This document shows, piece after piece, positions 51,452 to 60,351 of a DNA stretch of 64,000 nt (its first letter is position 1; each line of letters starts with the position of its first letter). The notes below the pieces were generated by a model that worked only from the letters and a program-made list of their open reading frames with translations, had not been told where the DNA came from and did not search any database. The position numbers were made by a program, and so were the translations under genes. The stretch comes from Paracoccus litorisediminis. GTDB lineage: Bacteria > Pseudomonadota > Alphaproteobacteria > Rhodobacterales > Rhodobacteraceae. The stretch spans positions 1-64,000 of the forward strand of contig NZ_WMIG01000022.1 in NCBI RefSeq assembly GCF_009711205.1, written 5' to 3'.

Positions 51452-52549
51452 TTAGCTGGCGCGGTTGATCGCCCAGACATCCTGCCAATCCTGCCGCCGG
51501 TTCCAATCGCTTTCCGCCGTGCCCGCGTCATAGGGGGTCATCTGGTCGAAATGGGCCGCGACGCCCGAGGGCTCATCGGCGGGCATCGGGATCGACATAT
51601 TGCCAGATTGCTTGCCGTCGATGGTCTGGGGGGCGGCGCCTTCCTCGGTCATCACGTAATGGATGAACAGCTTGGCCGCGTTCGGGCTGGGCGCATTGCG
51701 GGTGATGAACACGGTCTTTGCCCCCATGAAGCCGGAAAACGGCTGCACGTCCGCGCAAAGGCCCAGCTTCATGCCGTTGTCGTTGTCGCGATATTTCCCG
51801 GTGGAAACCAACCCGACGAAATTGTCCTGCATGTCCGGCGCGCCCACCGCCTGCGCGGCATCGCTGTCGCTGTCGGTCAGCAGCGGCTGGTTCAGCGCCA
51901 GCGCCGCCACCCATTGCGCCGTCGCCGTGCCGCGCGCGGGGTCCAACGGCTTGCCGAACTGCGCCTGATAGGCGGCGGCCATCGCCGCGTCGTGATGTTC
52001 TTCAAGCTGGTTGAACCAGTCGGTATAGCTGGGCTTGCCCATCGGATCCTGCATGGCGACGCGGCCCTTCCATTCCGGCAGGGTCAGTTGCCAGACATTG
52101 CCGATCGGGCAGCGGTCGTTCAGCGCGGTGTTGTAGGTCCAGACATCGGCCGAGACATTCATCACCAGCGGCTCCTGCATCGCGGCAGGCACTTTGCCTG
52201 CCAGATCCGAGGGCAGGTAGTTTTCGACAAATCCCGGCGCGATCAGTTGCGCCTGCGCCGCCGGCGCGTCCGAGACCGCGATCACGCTGGCCTGCACATT
52301 CCCGGCCTGCTGCTCGGCGGTGACGATCTTGATGGTCTGGGTGACCTTGGATTTCGTGCCCGTGGCCTTCAGCCCGTATTTCGCGGCAAAGGCATCGGCC
52401 TGTTCGGTGATCTTGCCGGTGGAATCATAGATCACCAGCGGCGGTTCGGATTTCGCGGCGGCCAGCAGCGCGGCCTCGTTGAAGTCCTCGGCAGCAAGGG
52501 GCAGCGCGGTGCCGAAAAGCAGCGCGGCCATGACGGAAACAGTTTTCAT
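51452..52549 (-). CDS. ABC transporter periplasmic binding protein (FbpA/AfuA type)
   Basis: A 365-residue type II binding protein with a signal peptide ending near residue 20 (ALPLAA|EDFNEA). The pattern AAKSEPPLVIYDSTGKITEQADAFAAKYG is of the iron(III)/hexose-phosphate group. The paired tyrosines that bind iron in FbpA are not evident near the C-terminus. AfuA, formerly called a ferric binding protein, binds sugar phosphates. Presence of two phosphatase genes in the operon favours an organophosphate ligand over iron. That is inference. Confidence 0.75.
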   Translation of the reverse strand: MKTVSVMAALLFGTALPLAAEDFNEAALLAAAKSEPPLVIYDSTGKITEQADAFAAKYGLKATGTKSKVTQTIKIVTAEQQAGNVQASVIAVSDAPAAQAQLIAPGFVENYLPSDLAGKVPAAMQEPLVMNVSADVWTYNTALNDRCPIGNVWQLTLPEWKGRVAMQDPMGKPSYTDWFNQLEEHHDAAMAAAYQAQFGKPLDPARGTATAQWVAALALNQPLLTDSDSDAAQAVGAPDMQDNFVGLVSTGKYRDNDNGMKLGLCADVQPFSGFMGAKTVFITRNAPSPNAAKLFIHYVMTEEGAAPQTIDGKQSGNMSIPMPADEPSGVAAHFDQMTPYDAGTAESDWNRRQDWQDVWAINRAS

Positions 52550-52561
52550 CGCGTGATCCTG

Positions 52562-53692
<1,131 letters not shown>

Positions 53693-53694
53693 GG

Positions 53695-55518
53695 TCAGCT
53701 CTCCAGCCCCTGGGCAATGCCCGTCTTGGTGATGCGGTTGATCAGCGAGGTGCCCGCCCATGACAGCAGCGCGATCATCAGGACGACGGCATTGGCGGCC
53801 TGCTGGTAATTGTAATCGACCAGCCGCAGCGCCCATGTCGTCAGCACGTCGGTCGCGGGCACCGCAAGGATCACGAACAGCGACACGTTCTTGATCCCGG
53901 ATATGAAGGGCATCAGCACCGCCGCGATCATCGGCCCGCGTTGGATCGGCAGCACGATATGGCGCATGCGCTGGAACCACCCTGCCCCGGACATGCGCCC
54001 GGCCTCCTCGGCCTCGCGGCCCAGCTGGGTCATCGCCGCAATCCCCGTGCGCGAGGCGAAGGGCATCTGATCCGCGATCAGCGCCAGAAACAGGATCATC
54101 GGCGTGCCGTATAGCGCAGGCAGCGGCCCGCGCGGCACCGCGAACAGCGCCATGAAGGCGGCGGCAAAGGCGATGCCGGGCACCAGATAGGGCAGAAAGG
54201 TGATCTGGCGCAAAGCCGCACCCAGCAGCGGCAGCGGGCTGCGCACCACCGCGTAGCCGACCAGCATCCCCAGCAGACCGGCCACCAGCGAGGCCGCCCC
54301 CACGATCCGCACCGAATTGCCAAGCGCGTTCCAGAATTCCGGCGACAGCAGGATGCCCGACCGCAGCGCCACCGTATGCAGCCCGGTCCCGATCCAGTAA
54401 TCGAAGGTGAAATTCTCGGGCGTGAACCGCCCCGGCAGCTTCATCACCGTCGACAGCGCCAGCGCCCCCAAAGGCAGCACCACGCCCAGCAGGAATGTCA
54501 GCCCCGCCAGCGCAAAGGCCGGCCATTTCCAGCGTCCCAGCGGATGGCTGCGCTCGGTCATGCCCTTGCCGCCGATGGTGGCAAAGCGCCGCGTCTCGCG
54601 CATCATCCAGGCATCAAGGCCCAGCGTCACCACCCCGATCAGCATGATCACGCCCGCGACCACCGCCGCCACCCCGTCCTGCTGCGTCCCGATCGCCCGG
54701 TAAAGCGAGGTGGACAGCGTCTCGAACTGCACCGGCAGGCCAAGGATATAGGGGACCGAGAACTCCCCCACCCCATCGGCAAAGATCAGCAGACAGGCCG
54801 AGAACAGCGCCGGTCGCGACAGGGGCAGCACGATCTGACGCATGATCCGCATGCGCGAGGCACCCAGCATCCGCGCCGCCTCCTCCATCTGCGAGTCGAT
54901 CCGGCGCAGGGCATTGCCGACCAGCAGGATGGCAAAGGGGGTGTAATGCAGCGACAGGATCACCAGCGTCGGCAGCCCGCCGTAAGCCAGCCAGTCGGGC
55001 GGCGTCAGGCCCATCGCCTCGACCCAACCGGGCTGGCCGCCGACGGTCCGGTTCTTAAACAGTGTCATCCACGCCAGCGCATAGGTCGAGGCCGGCAGCA
55101 TATAGGGCACGATCAGCGCCGTGGCGAACCAGCGCCGCCCCGGCAGATCGCTGCGCGCCACCAGCCAGCCCAGGGCCGTCCCCAGCGTGATCGCAATCAC
55201 CGTCGCCGCGACCGAGATCAGCAGCGTATTGCCCAGCGGCCGCCAGAACAGGATATGCGACACGCGCGAGGCAAAGACCCGCTCCAGATAATGCCCGGTC
55301 AGCGCATCGGACTGCAACTGGGTGCGGGCCTCATCCCCGATCTGGACCGTGATCATATCGCCCAAAATCGAGGCCAGAGGCGCCACGATCAGCCCCAGAA
55401 ACAGCGCCAGAAGCAGCAGCGACAGGACGGTGCTTGCGTCCTGAGAATAAACGATAAATCTGTATCTTGCCCGATAAGGCAAAGCAAATGCCCGGCCCGG
55501 CCTGCGCGGCGATGTCAT
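53695..55518 (-). CDS. ABC transporter permease, two-domain (FbpB/AfuB class)
   Basis: A 607-residue membrane protein with two fused BPD_transp_1 units, about twelve helices. The first half has EAA loop EAARMLGASRMRIMRQIVLP near residue 214, and the second has EEAGRMSGAGWFQRMRHIVLP near 510. A single fused permease is typical of ferric/AfuB-type importers. First gene of the six-gene operon; the promoter must lie in the short stretch before the IS remnant at about 55.6 kb. Confidence 0.88.
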   Translation of the reverse strand: MTSPRRPGRAFALPYRARYRFIVYSQDASTVLSLLLLALFLGLIVAPLASILGDMITVQIGDEARTQLQSDALTGHYLERVFASRVSHILFWRPLGNTLLISVAATVIAITLGTALGWLVARSDLPGRRWFATALIVPYMLPASTYALAWMTLFKNRTVGGQPGWVEAMGLTPPDWLAYGGLPTLVILSLHYTPFAILLVGNALRRIDSQMEEAARMLGASRMRIMRQIVLPLSRPALFSACLLIFADGVGEFSVPYILGLPVQFETLSTSLYRAIGTQQDGVAAVVAGVIMLIGVVTLGLDAWMMRETRRFATIGGKGMTERSHPLGRWKWPAFALAGLTFLLGVVLPLGALALSTVMKLPGRFTPENFTFDYWIGTGLHTVALRSGILLSPEFWNALGNSVRIVGAASLVAGLLGMLVGYAVVRSPLPLLGAALRQITFLPYLVPGIAFAAAFMALFAVPRGPLPALYGTPMILFLALIADQMPFASRTGIAAMTQLGREAEEAGRMSGAGWFQRMRHIVLPIQRGPMIAAVLMPFISGIKNVSLFVILAVPATDVLTTWALRLVDYNYQQAANAVVLMIALLSWAGTSLINRITKTGIAQGLES

Positions 55519-55733
55519 AACCCACCCCAGTTTTCATTGCCGCTTGGCTAACCGGGTGCTGTGACAGTCGAATGAATGTTTGCACCTATGTGCATGACAT
55601 TCTCATGGCCGGGATACGGGGGCATGTTCCCGTATAGCTGCTGCCCTCTCTGCCCGCGCAGAATGCTATAGCCGCCCCTATGGCATTGGTGTGCCCGGGT
55701 AAGATCGCAACAATCGCACTTTGCGAGGCGGTC
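55519..55733. other. Promoter region of the ABC operon and left flank of the IS110 remnant
   Basis: This 215-base stretch must hold the promoter for the leftward operon. It also contains CGGGATACGGGGGCATGTTCCCGTA with a short CGGGAA/TTCCCG-like symmetry, and TATAGCCGCCCC shortly before the transposase start, likely part of the element's left end. No gene is visible. Confidence 0.35.
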
Positions 55734-56900
55734 ATGTCAGAGATTCACGGTCGGGCTCGATCTGGCGAAGAGTGCGTACCAGGCGCAAGAAACTGAGGCC
55801 CGGCTAGGTTCTGCCCTTCTTCTGCCAACCGCGGCCTTGTGTTGTGGCGATGGTGGCCTGCGGCGGCGCACATTTCTGGGGTCGCGAGATCGGCAATTTG
55901 GCACACGAACTGCGGCTCATCCCACCCGCCTCTGTAAAGCCCTTTGTCATTCTTCAAAAAGCTGATGCTGCCAACGCAGCGGCGATCTGCGAGGTGGCGC
56001 GCCCCAAACGATGCGCTTCGTTCCCGTGAGTATCGAGATGACACAAGGCGCAGCGACGGTTTTCCGCATCCGGGAAGGTCTCGTCCGGCAGAGGACGCCA
56101 GCGATGAACGCCCTGCACGGCCAGCTGATCGCGTTTGGGCAGATCGTTCCCCAAGGTGCCGCCGACACCCCACGGCTGGTTGCGATCGCCACAGCAGCCC
56201 GCCCCCCAATGTGACCGGAACTATCAAGGATCTGGTCGCGACACTTACCCATATCAATGCGGGGAACGCCCACCGGGCGAAAGAGAGCGATGTTGCCCGG
56301 CACCTGATGACCGTGCTCGCGATCGACCCCCTGATCGCCACCGCATTGGCCGCCTTGCTCCCCTTCCCGAGACGCCTAGAAAGGCTCGGGACTTGTTCGC
56401 CGGGAAAACAGTCCCCCGGATAGTTTCCCGATCCGGCTTGCTGCTCATCGGGACCAACAGCGTCATCATCACACGACAAGTCCATGCCAGCGCCCGACCG
56501 GGCATCGTTGGGTGCCATGCTGACGCGCAGCGCCACGGGTCCGAGTCCACCGCCAATGGCGTGGATCGTCTGGGCTCTGGTCGCGCGCGGCGGCGATTTA
56601 AAAGCTCCGGTCGTAGCGGCTCAAATCACCGGCGATCGCGAGGACGTCACTACGAATGAGCGCAAGGAGACGTTTGGCGCAACGGTCGTAAGACGGGATC
56701 GGGCAATCAGTGTGCAACAGAGTGCCGTCGAGCGCGTGGCTTTGATCTGAACCCGACCTACGAACACCATCCGGGCCCGCAGCATGGCAATGACCACTAC
56801 AGAGGCTGGATGGCGGTTATACGTGTTGCGCAGATCCATCTGTCCCGCTCGGGTGCTCGTCAAACCCCTTTCGGGCAGCCGTAGAGCGCCACCCTGTTCA
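55640..56900 (+). mobile_element. IS110-family insertion sequence remnant (approximate limits)
   Basis: The transposase pseudogene is flanked on the right by about 270 bases without a gene that resemble, from memory, the non-coding tail of IS110-group elements, running to about CTTTCGGGCAGCCGTAGAGC at 56866-56885. IS110 elements lack long inverted repeats and direct target duplications, so ends cannot be set by eye. Coordinates are estimates. Confidence 0.5.
55734..56624 (+). pseudogene. IS110-family transposase, decayed by several frameshifts and a deletion
   Basis: Successive frames together reconstruct an IS110-type transposase. MSEIH starts at 55734, then VGLDLAKSAYQAQ one base out of frame. 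VVAMVACGGAHFWGREIG and LRLIPPASVKPFV follow up to a stop at 56029; MRFVPVSIEMTQGAATVFR follows in another frame. Then come DVARHLMTVLAIDPLIATALAAL, LLLIGTNSVIITRQVHASAR and MAWIVWALVARGGDLKAPVV. The DEDD-type N-terminal motif GLDLAK and the C-terminal region are both recognisable. About 30 residues are missing before LLLIGTNSV. At least four frameshifts mean it cannot be active. Confidence 0.85.
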
Positions 56901-57303
56901 CCCGTGGCCGCCGAACCTATCCAATCCCGCACCCACGCCAGACCCAACCTCAACCCGACACCTAACCAGGGCACACAAACCCCACTACTCAGGATCAGCC
57001 GGCAGCTCGTGTCGTTCAGGGCGGCACGCCCCCTACCAACATGGCTCGAGTTAAATTTATATCCGCATAAATATGCCAATTTGCGGATAACTAAAGCCGC
57101 CCCTTCAGCAGGGCACTTCTTTCGCCCGCCCCTTACCAGCGGACGTGGAAAAGCGAAAGACCCGCTCGGCCCGTCAAACGTCACATCTTTCCAAGCAATC
57201 GACGCAACGCCCGCTGCGTGGCCGGTCACGCAACAACGCCCAGCCACACGACCAGCGTGCTCAATATCAGCGAGGCCGCCCGCCCCGACCCTTTGGCCGG
57301 GAC
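56901..57303. other. 403-base non-coding region between IS remnant and parB
   Basis: No credible gene. The notable part is an AT-rich island at 57050-57095 with an inverted repeat TATCCGCA (57060-57067) and TGCGGATA (57082-57089) around a 14-base AT-rich spacer. The parB stop codon and a candidate parS site follow at its right end. Confidence 0.45.
57060..57089. promoter_or_regulatory. AT-rich inverted repeat downstream of parB
   Basis: TATCCGCA and TGCGGATA form a perfect 8-bp inverted repeat separated by 14 AT-rich bases. It lies 230 bases past the parB stop. It may be a terminator-like hairpin for the parAB transcript or a protein-binding site. It is conspicuous in otherwise GC-rich DNA. 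Confidence 0.4.
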
Positions 57304-57305
57304 GG

Positions 57306-57318
57306 TTTCGCGGCGAAA
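57306..57318. promoter_or_regulatory. Candidate parS site 1 (TTTCGCNGCGAAA)
   Basis: TTTCGCGGCGAAA, embedded in the larger palindrome GGTTTCGCGGCGAAACC (57304-57320), lies at the 3' end of parB. The same 13-bp core occurs twice more, at 58354 and 59919, and I notice no further copy in the window. Its plan (two 6-bp arms around one free base) equals that of the KorB operator TTTAGCNGCTAAA; KorB is a ParB-family protein. Confidence 0.65.
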
Positions 57319-57319
57319 C

Positions 57320-58429
57320 CTAGCGCTCCAGTAGAGAGCGGATTTCGGCCATAAGGCTGTCCATCAGGTCGTCATCCAGCGCCCTGCCCTCAAGGCGCAG
57401 CGTGTGGCCCTTTTCGTCCCGGCCTCGCCGAATGACGATCCCGCTTGAGGTTCGGATGGTCAGGTCGTCAATCCAACCCTGCCGCACCGGAGCCGTCCGA
57501 GGCCGCCCCCCGCGCGGCGATGGCCGAGGCGTCAGCTCGCTGGCTTCCAGCACCGGTTCGACCAGCGCCCATTCGGCTTCGGCGTCCGCCGGATGATGGC
57601 TGGACAGGGCCTGCCGCAGCCGCGATTCCGCCCCTCCGCGCAGCGCCGCCGACAGCCGCAAGCCGCGCCGCTCGGTCAGCGCCTCGGGGAAATGCAGCAT
57701 GTCCCCCAACTCTTCAAAGATCAGCGCAAAGGACCGCACCTTGGACCGCTTCGCCTTGGACCCAGTGGCGAACAGCTTGTTCACCGCATCCTCGGTATTG
57801 GCGAAGGCACCCTGATTGGCGGCGATCACTGCGATGCGGCCACGCTCGAAATGGCTCAGCTCCTCGCGGACCTCATTCTCTTCGACCATGGCGACAAAGG
57901 CCTCGTCGGCCTCGGTCCGGGGACGGACCAGGGCGCGGATGCGACCGTGCTTCTCGGACTGGGTCAGCTCATGCAGCGCCCGAACCGCATGCAGACGACG
58001 ATAGCCCGACAGCAGGCCGTAGCGCGGCCCCTGCCCGTCGGCCTGCTCCATCTCGAAGACTTCGATCGGCAGCCGCTGGCCGTTGGCGGCGATGGACAGC
58101 CGCAGCTCCATCAGCTCGTCTTCGTTCATGACCATGCGGTCGCGGATCATCGCGGTCTCATCGACCTGTTCCAGCGGCAGCTCGACGATCAGCAGGCCGC
58201 GCGCCTCGGCATCGGCCAGCCGCGAGGCGTCGGCCTCGGACCGGGCACGGGCGGCGCGGACCTCGGTGCTTTCGACCGGGACCATGGCGGCACTTTCCGC
58301 CGCCACCTGCGAGATCGGGGCGATGCCGCGTCCGATCACCGGGCGGTCACCGGTTTCGCTGCGAAACTGCTGTTCGATCCGGTCCAGATCGGCGGTACTT
58401 GGGGTCTCTAGTCTTCTGCGCTTAGCCAT
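57320..58429 (-). CDS. parB: Plasmid partition protein ParB
   Basis: A 369-residue ParB-family CTPase and centromere-binding protein. An N-terminal linker leads to the ParB/Sulfiredoxin domain with the CTP-binding motif GYRRLHAVR near residue 145 and the second motif ENEVREELSHFERG near 182. A helix-turn-helix follows around 200-225 (ANTEDAVNKLFATGSKAKRS), and the C-terminal part should dimerise. The ATG at 58429 overlaps the parA end by eight bases. It would load on the TTTCGCNGCGAAA sites described here and stimulate ParA. One of those sites lies within its own coding sequence. Confidence 0.88.
   Translation of the reverse strand: MAKRRRLETPSTADLDRIEQQFRSETGDRPVIGRGIAPISQVAAESAAMVPVESTEVRAARARSEADASRLADAEARGLLIVELPLEQVDETAMIRDRMVMNEDELMELRLSIAANGQRLPIEVFEMEQADGQGPRYGLLSGYRRLHAVRALHELTQSEKHGRIRALVRPRTEADEAFVAMVEENEVREELSHFERGRIAVIAANQGAFANTEDAVNKLFATGSKAKRSKVRSFALIFEELGDMLHFPEALTERRGLRLSAALRGGAESRLRQALSSHHPADAEAEWALVEPVLEASELTPRPSPRGGRPRTAPVRQGWIDDLTIRTSSGIVIRRGRDEKGHTLRLEGRALDDDLMDSLMAEIRSLLER
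58354..58366. promoter_or_regulatory. Candidate parS site 2, inside parB
   Basis: TTTCGCTGCGAAA in the 5' part of parB encodes part of the peptide QFRSETG. It matches the sites at 57306 and 59919 in all twelve arm bases, differing only in the central free base. Conservation of a palindrome across coding and non-coding copies argues for a binding role. Confidence 0.6.
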
Positions 58430-59831
58430 TGGACTTCACCCCTTTCGCGACGTTGTTTTCGGCTTCCTCGACCTGCAGATCGCGCCACCAGCTGCCCAGA
58501 ACCAGTTCCTTCACCTCGGCCCAGGTACGGTCAAAGGTCTCGCGGCCCCGGACATAGGTCTCGCGGTTGAACTCGCGGTAATCGGCCTCATAGATGCCGT
58601 TCACCTGTTCGCCGGCCTGCCCGACCATGGCGGTCAGCTCCTGCCGATAGGTGGTCATGAAGTCGCCGAAATAGGCCTGGATGACATTGGCCAGATCGGT
58701 CTGCTGGGCGGCGTCGAAGCGGGTGACGATGGCGCGGACCGCGTCCCATTCGAAGCGCATCTCGGGCAGGCCGTCGCGGCGGCGGGCGGTGTTTTCACCT
58801 TCCTCGATGCTGGCGAAGGTCGAGTAGAGCATGTCGAAGAAGCGACCTGTCGAGTCGAATTCCAGGAACGACGCCCCCAGCGGCACCAGCAGGATGTCGG
58901 CCGCGGCCAGCGCATTGATCGTCAGGTACCCAAGTGCAGGAGGCGTATCGAGGATGATCAGATCGTATTTGTCGACCAGCCCGTCATTGTTCAGCGCATT
59001 GCTGAGCGCGTCCCAAAGCGGCCAGCCACGCAGGCCCATCCGCCAGACCGGGACCTGAAACTCGGCCCAGTAAAGGTTCAGCTGCGCGCCCAGCAGGTCG
59101 ATATTCGGCCAATGGGTGGCCTGGATCAGATCCTGCGCCGTCAGCTTCAGCGCCTCGGTCAGGGTCTCGTCGAAGGGCAGGGGGGCGTGACCGGCGGCCT
59201 CGCGGACGCGGTTCTCCTCTTGCAGGGCCAAGGCGTAATCCTTGGCGAGCAGGGGGAAGGCGGTCGACCATTCGTCGGCGACGATGCCGCCCATGATCGA
59301 GGTCATGCTGCCCTGACTGTCGAGATCGATGACCAGCACCTTATAGCCGTCCAGCGCCGCCGACATGGCCAGATGCGCGGCGGTCGAGGTCTTGCCAACG
59401 CCGCCCTTGAAATTGGCCACGGCGATGGTCTTGGCGGGCAGACCTTCAGGGCGCCAAGGGCGGTATTCACGGCCCGCCGCACCCTCGGTCGCAAAGTGGT
59501 CGCGCAGGCGCAGGACTTCGTCCAGGGTGAACCACTTGGAATTGCCCTCGCCAGTGCCCTGCGGCAGATCGGGATTGCGTAGCAGTACCCGACGGAAATG
59601 GGCGGGGGCGACCGGGATCAGATAGCGGCAGACCTCCCATGTCGAGAAGCGTCGCAGCCGCTTGCGCCCGTCCGGGGCATAGCCGCGTTCGGCCAGATCC
59701 TGACGCCCGCGTGCGGCGAAGGCGGCGGCCTTGGCGAATCGGGAGGTGTCGATCGGTTCGGCCAGACGCTGGGCGGATTTGGCCGGGTCGATGTTGAAAT
59801 AGGGGGGTATGGGGTCCTTGCCTGCGGACAT
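58422..59831 (-). CDS. parA: Plasmid partition ATPase ParA
   Basis: A 469-residue ParA-family ATPase. The first about 135 residues form an extra N-terminal DNA-binding-type domain (RRFSTWEVCRYLIPVAPAHFRRVLL), as in type Ia ParA and RepA-like proteins. Then comes the deviant Walker A NFKGGVGKTSTAAHLA near residue 142, Walker A' VLVIDLDSQGSMTS, and Walker B LIILDTPPALGYL near 285. The ATG at 59831 is preferred; a reading from 59891 adds 20 residues. It provides ATP-dependent segregation and probably represses its own promoter. Confidence 0.9.
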   Translation of the reverse strand: MSAGKDPIPPYFNIDPAKSAQRLAEPIDTSRFAKAAAFAARGRQDLAERGYAPDGRKRLRRFSTWEVCRYLIPVAPAHFRRVLLRNPDLPQGTGEGNSKWFTLDEVLRLRDHFATEGAAGREYRPWRPEGLPAKTIAVANFKGGVGKTSTAAHLAMSAALDGYKVLVIDLDSQGSMTSIMGGIVADEWSTAFPLLAKDYALALQEENRVREAAGHAPLPFDETLTEALKLTAQDLIQATHWPNIDLLGAQLNLYWAEFQVPVWRMGLRGWPLWDALSNALNNDGLVDKYDLIILDTPPALGYLTINALAAADILLVPLGASFLEFDSTGRFFDMLYSTFASIEEGENTARRRDGLPEMRFEWDAVRAIVTRFDAAQQTDLANVIQAYFGDFMTTYRQELTAMVGQAGEQVNGIYEADYREFNRETYVRGRETFDRTWAEVKELVLGSWWRDLQVEEAENNVAKGVKSNG

Positions 59832-59839
59832 GTCACTGC

Positions 59840-59893
59840 CTTTGCGATGTGCTGCTTCGTTGATTGTTTTGCAGAAACTATTGCACATCATCC
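59840..59893. promoter_or_regulatory. Candidate parAB promoter/operator region
   Basis: Immediately upstream of parA lies an inverted repeat GATGTGC (near 59845) and GCACATC (near 59884) around an AT-rich core with TTGATTGTTTTGCAGAAACT. A -10/-35 pair on the minus strand and ParA autoregulation are expected here. The repeat is visible; the function is inferred. Confidence 0.4.
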
Positions 59894-59918
59894 GCCCGTG
59901 GCGAAAGCGTCTTGGAGG

Positions 59919-59931
59919 TTTCGCAGCGAAA
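59919..59931. promoter_or_regulatory. Candidate parS site 3, upstream of parA
   Basis: TTTCGCAGCGAAA within GGTTTCGCAGCGAAAACC (59917-59934) lies 88 bases before the parA start, between parA and the iteron region. It is the third copy of the 13-bp palindrome in 2.6 kb. Its place suits both partition and ParB-mediated control of the parAB or rep promoters. Confidence 0.65.
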
Positions 59932-59940
59932 ACCCCTGAA

Positions 59941-60000
59941 TTTCAGGAAAAAACAGCGACGGATAGTTTGTAGTTCTTTAGAACTGTTTAGAATCTTTAG
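59941..60000. other. AT-rich segment next to iterons, candidate DNA unwinding element
   Basis: This 60-base stretch is unusually AT-rich for the window. It holds an inverted repeat AGTTCT-TT-AGAACT (59972-59985) and TTTAG-beginning heptamers at about 59977, 59987 and 59996, roughly one helical turn apart. AT-rich repeats beside iterons are where plasmid origins melt. No consensus DnaA box (TTATNCACA) is evident. Confidence 0.5.
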
Positions 60001-60046
60001 GGGTGCGAATATTCAGCATCGTCATGGGTTTAGACGGTCTTGGGGA

Positions 60047-60147
60047 CCCGGATACGGGACGGGGGGGACCCGGACACGGGATGACAGGGGCCCGGATACG
60101 GGAGACAGGGTGCCGATTCTCGGGAAGAGGGGTTCCCATGGCCGGGA
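60047..60147 (+). repeat. Iteron array of the plasmid origin (22-bp spacing)
   Basis: CCCGGATACGGGA begins at 60047, CCCGGACACGGGA at 60069 and CCCGGATACGGGA at 60091, spaced exactly 22 bases. Two weaker units keep the phase at 60113 (ending TCGGGA) and 60135 (CCCATGGCCGGGA). Each unit is itself an inverted repeat CCCG/CGGG. The array lies upstream of the rep gene, the standard place for initiator-binding iterons of theta plasmids. Further CCGGA half-motifs continue to about 60300 without phase. Confidence 0.8.
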
Positions 60148-60351
60148 TAGGCCCCGGAAGTGCCGGATTTGTCCAATATCGGCACCAAAACCGAATCTGC
60201 GATCCCGGAAATGGATACCTTCGCTGCACCGGAAAAGCCAAAGGAACCCGTTTACGGGAGGCGGAAAACTTGCGCTGGGGAACCCGGAGAGCGGTTGCCG
60301 GAAGGTACCCATTCCGTCATAATCAGAAAAAAAAGAAGGTGGGGCAGGGCG

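Noticed and set aside
55745..56536. A 263-codon minus-strand frame over the IS remnant
   Set aside because: It is the mirror of a plus-strand transposase whose fragments match the IS110 family in several frames.
60047..60147. A CRISPR array for the short spaced repeats upstream of rep
   Set aside because: Repeats are 13 bases with 9-base gaps, far too short for CRISPR, and lie at a plasmid origin with no cas genes.
60160..60351. GTG at 60160 as the rep start
   Set aside because: The extra 64 residues are low-complexity and overlap the end of the origin repeats; family-like sequence begins at the ATG at 60352.
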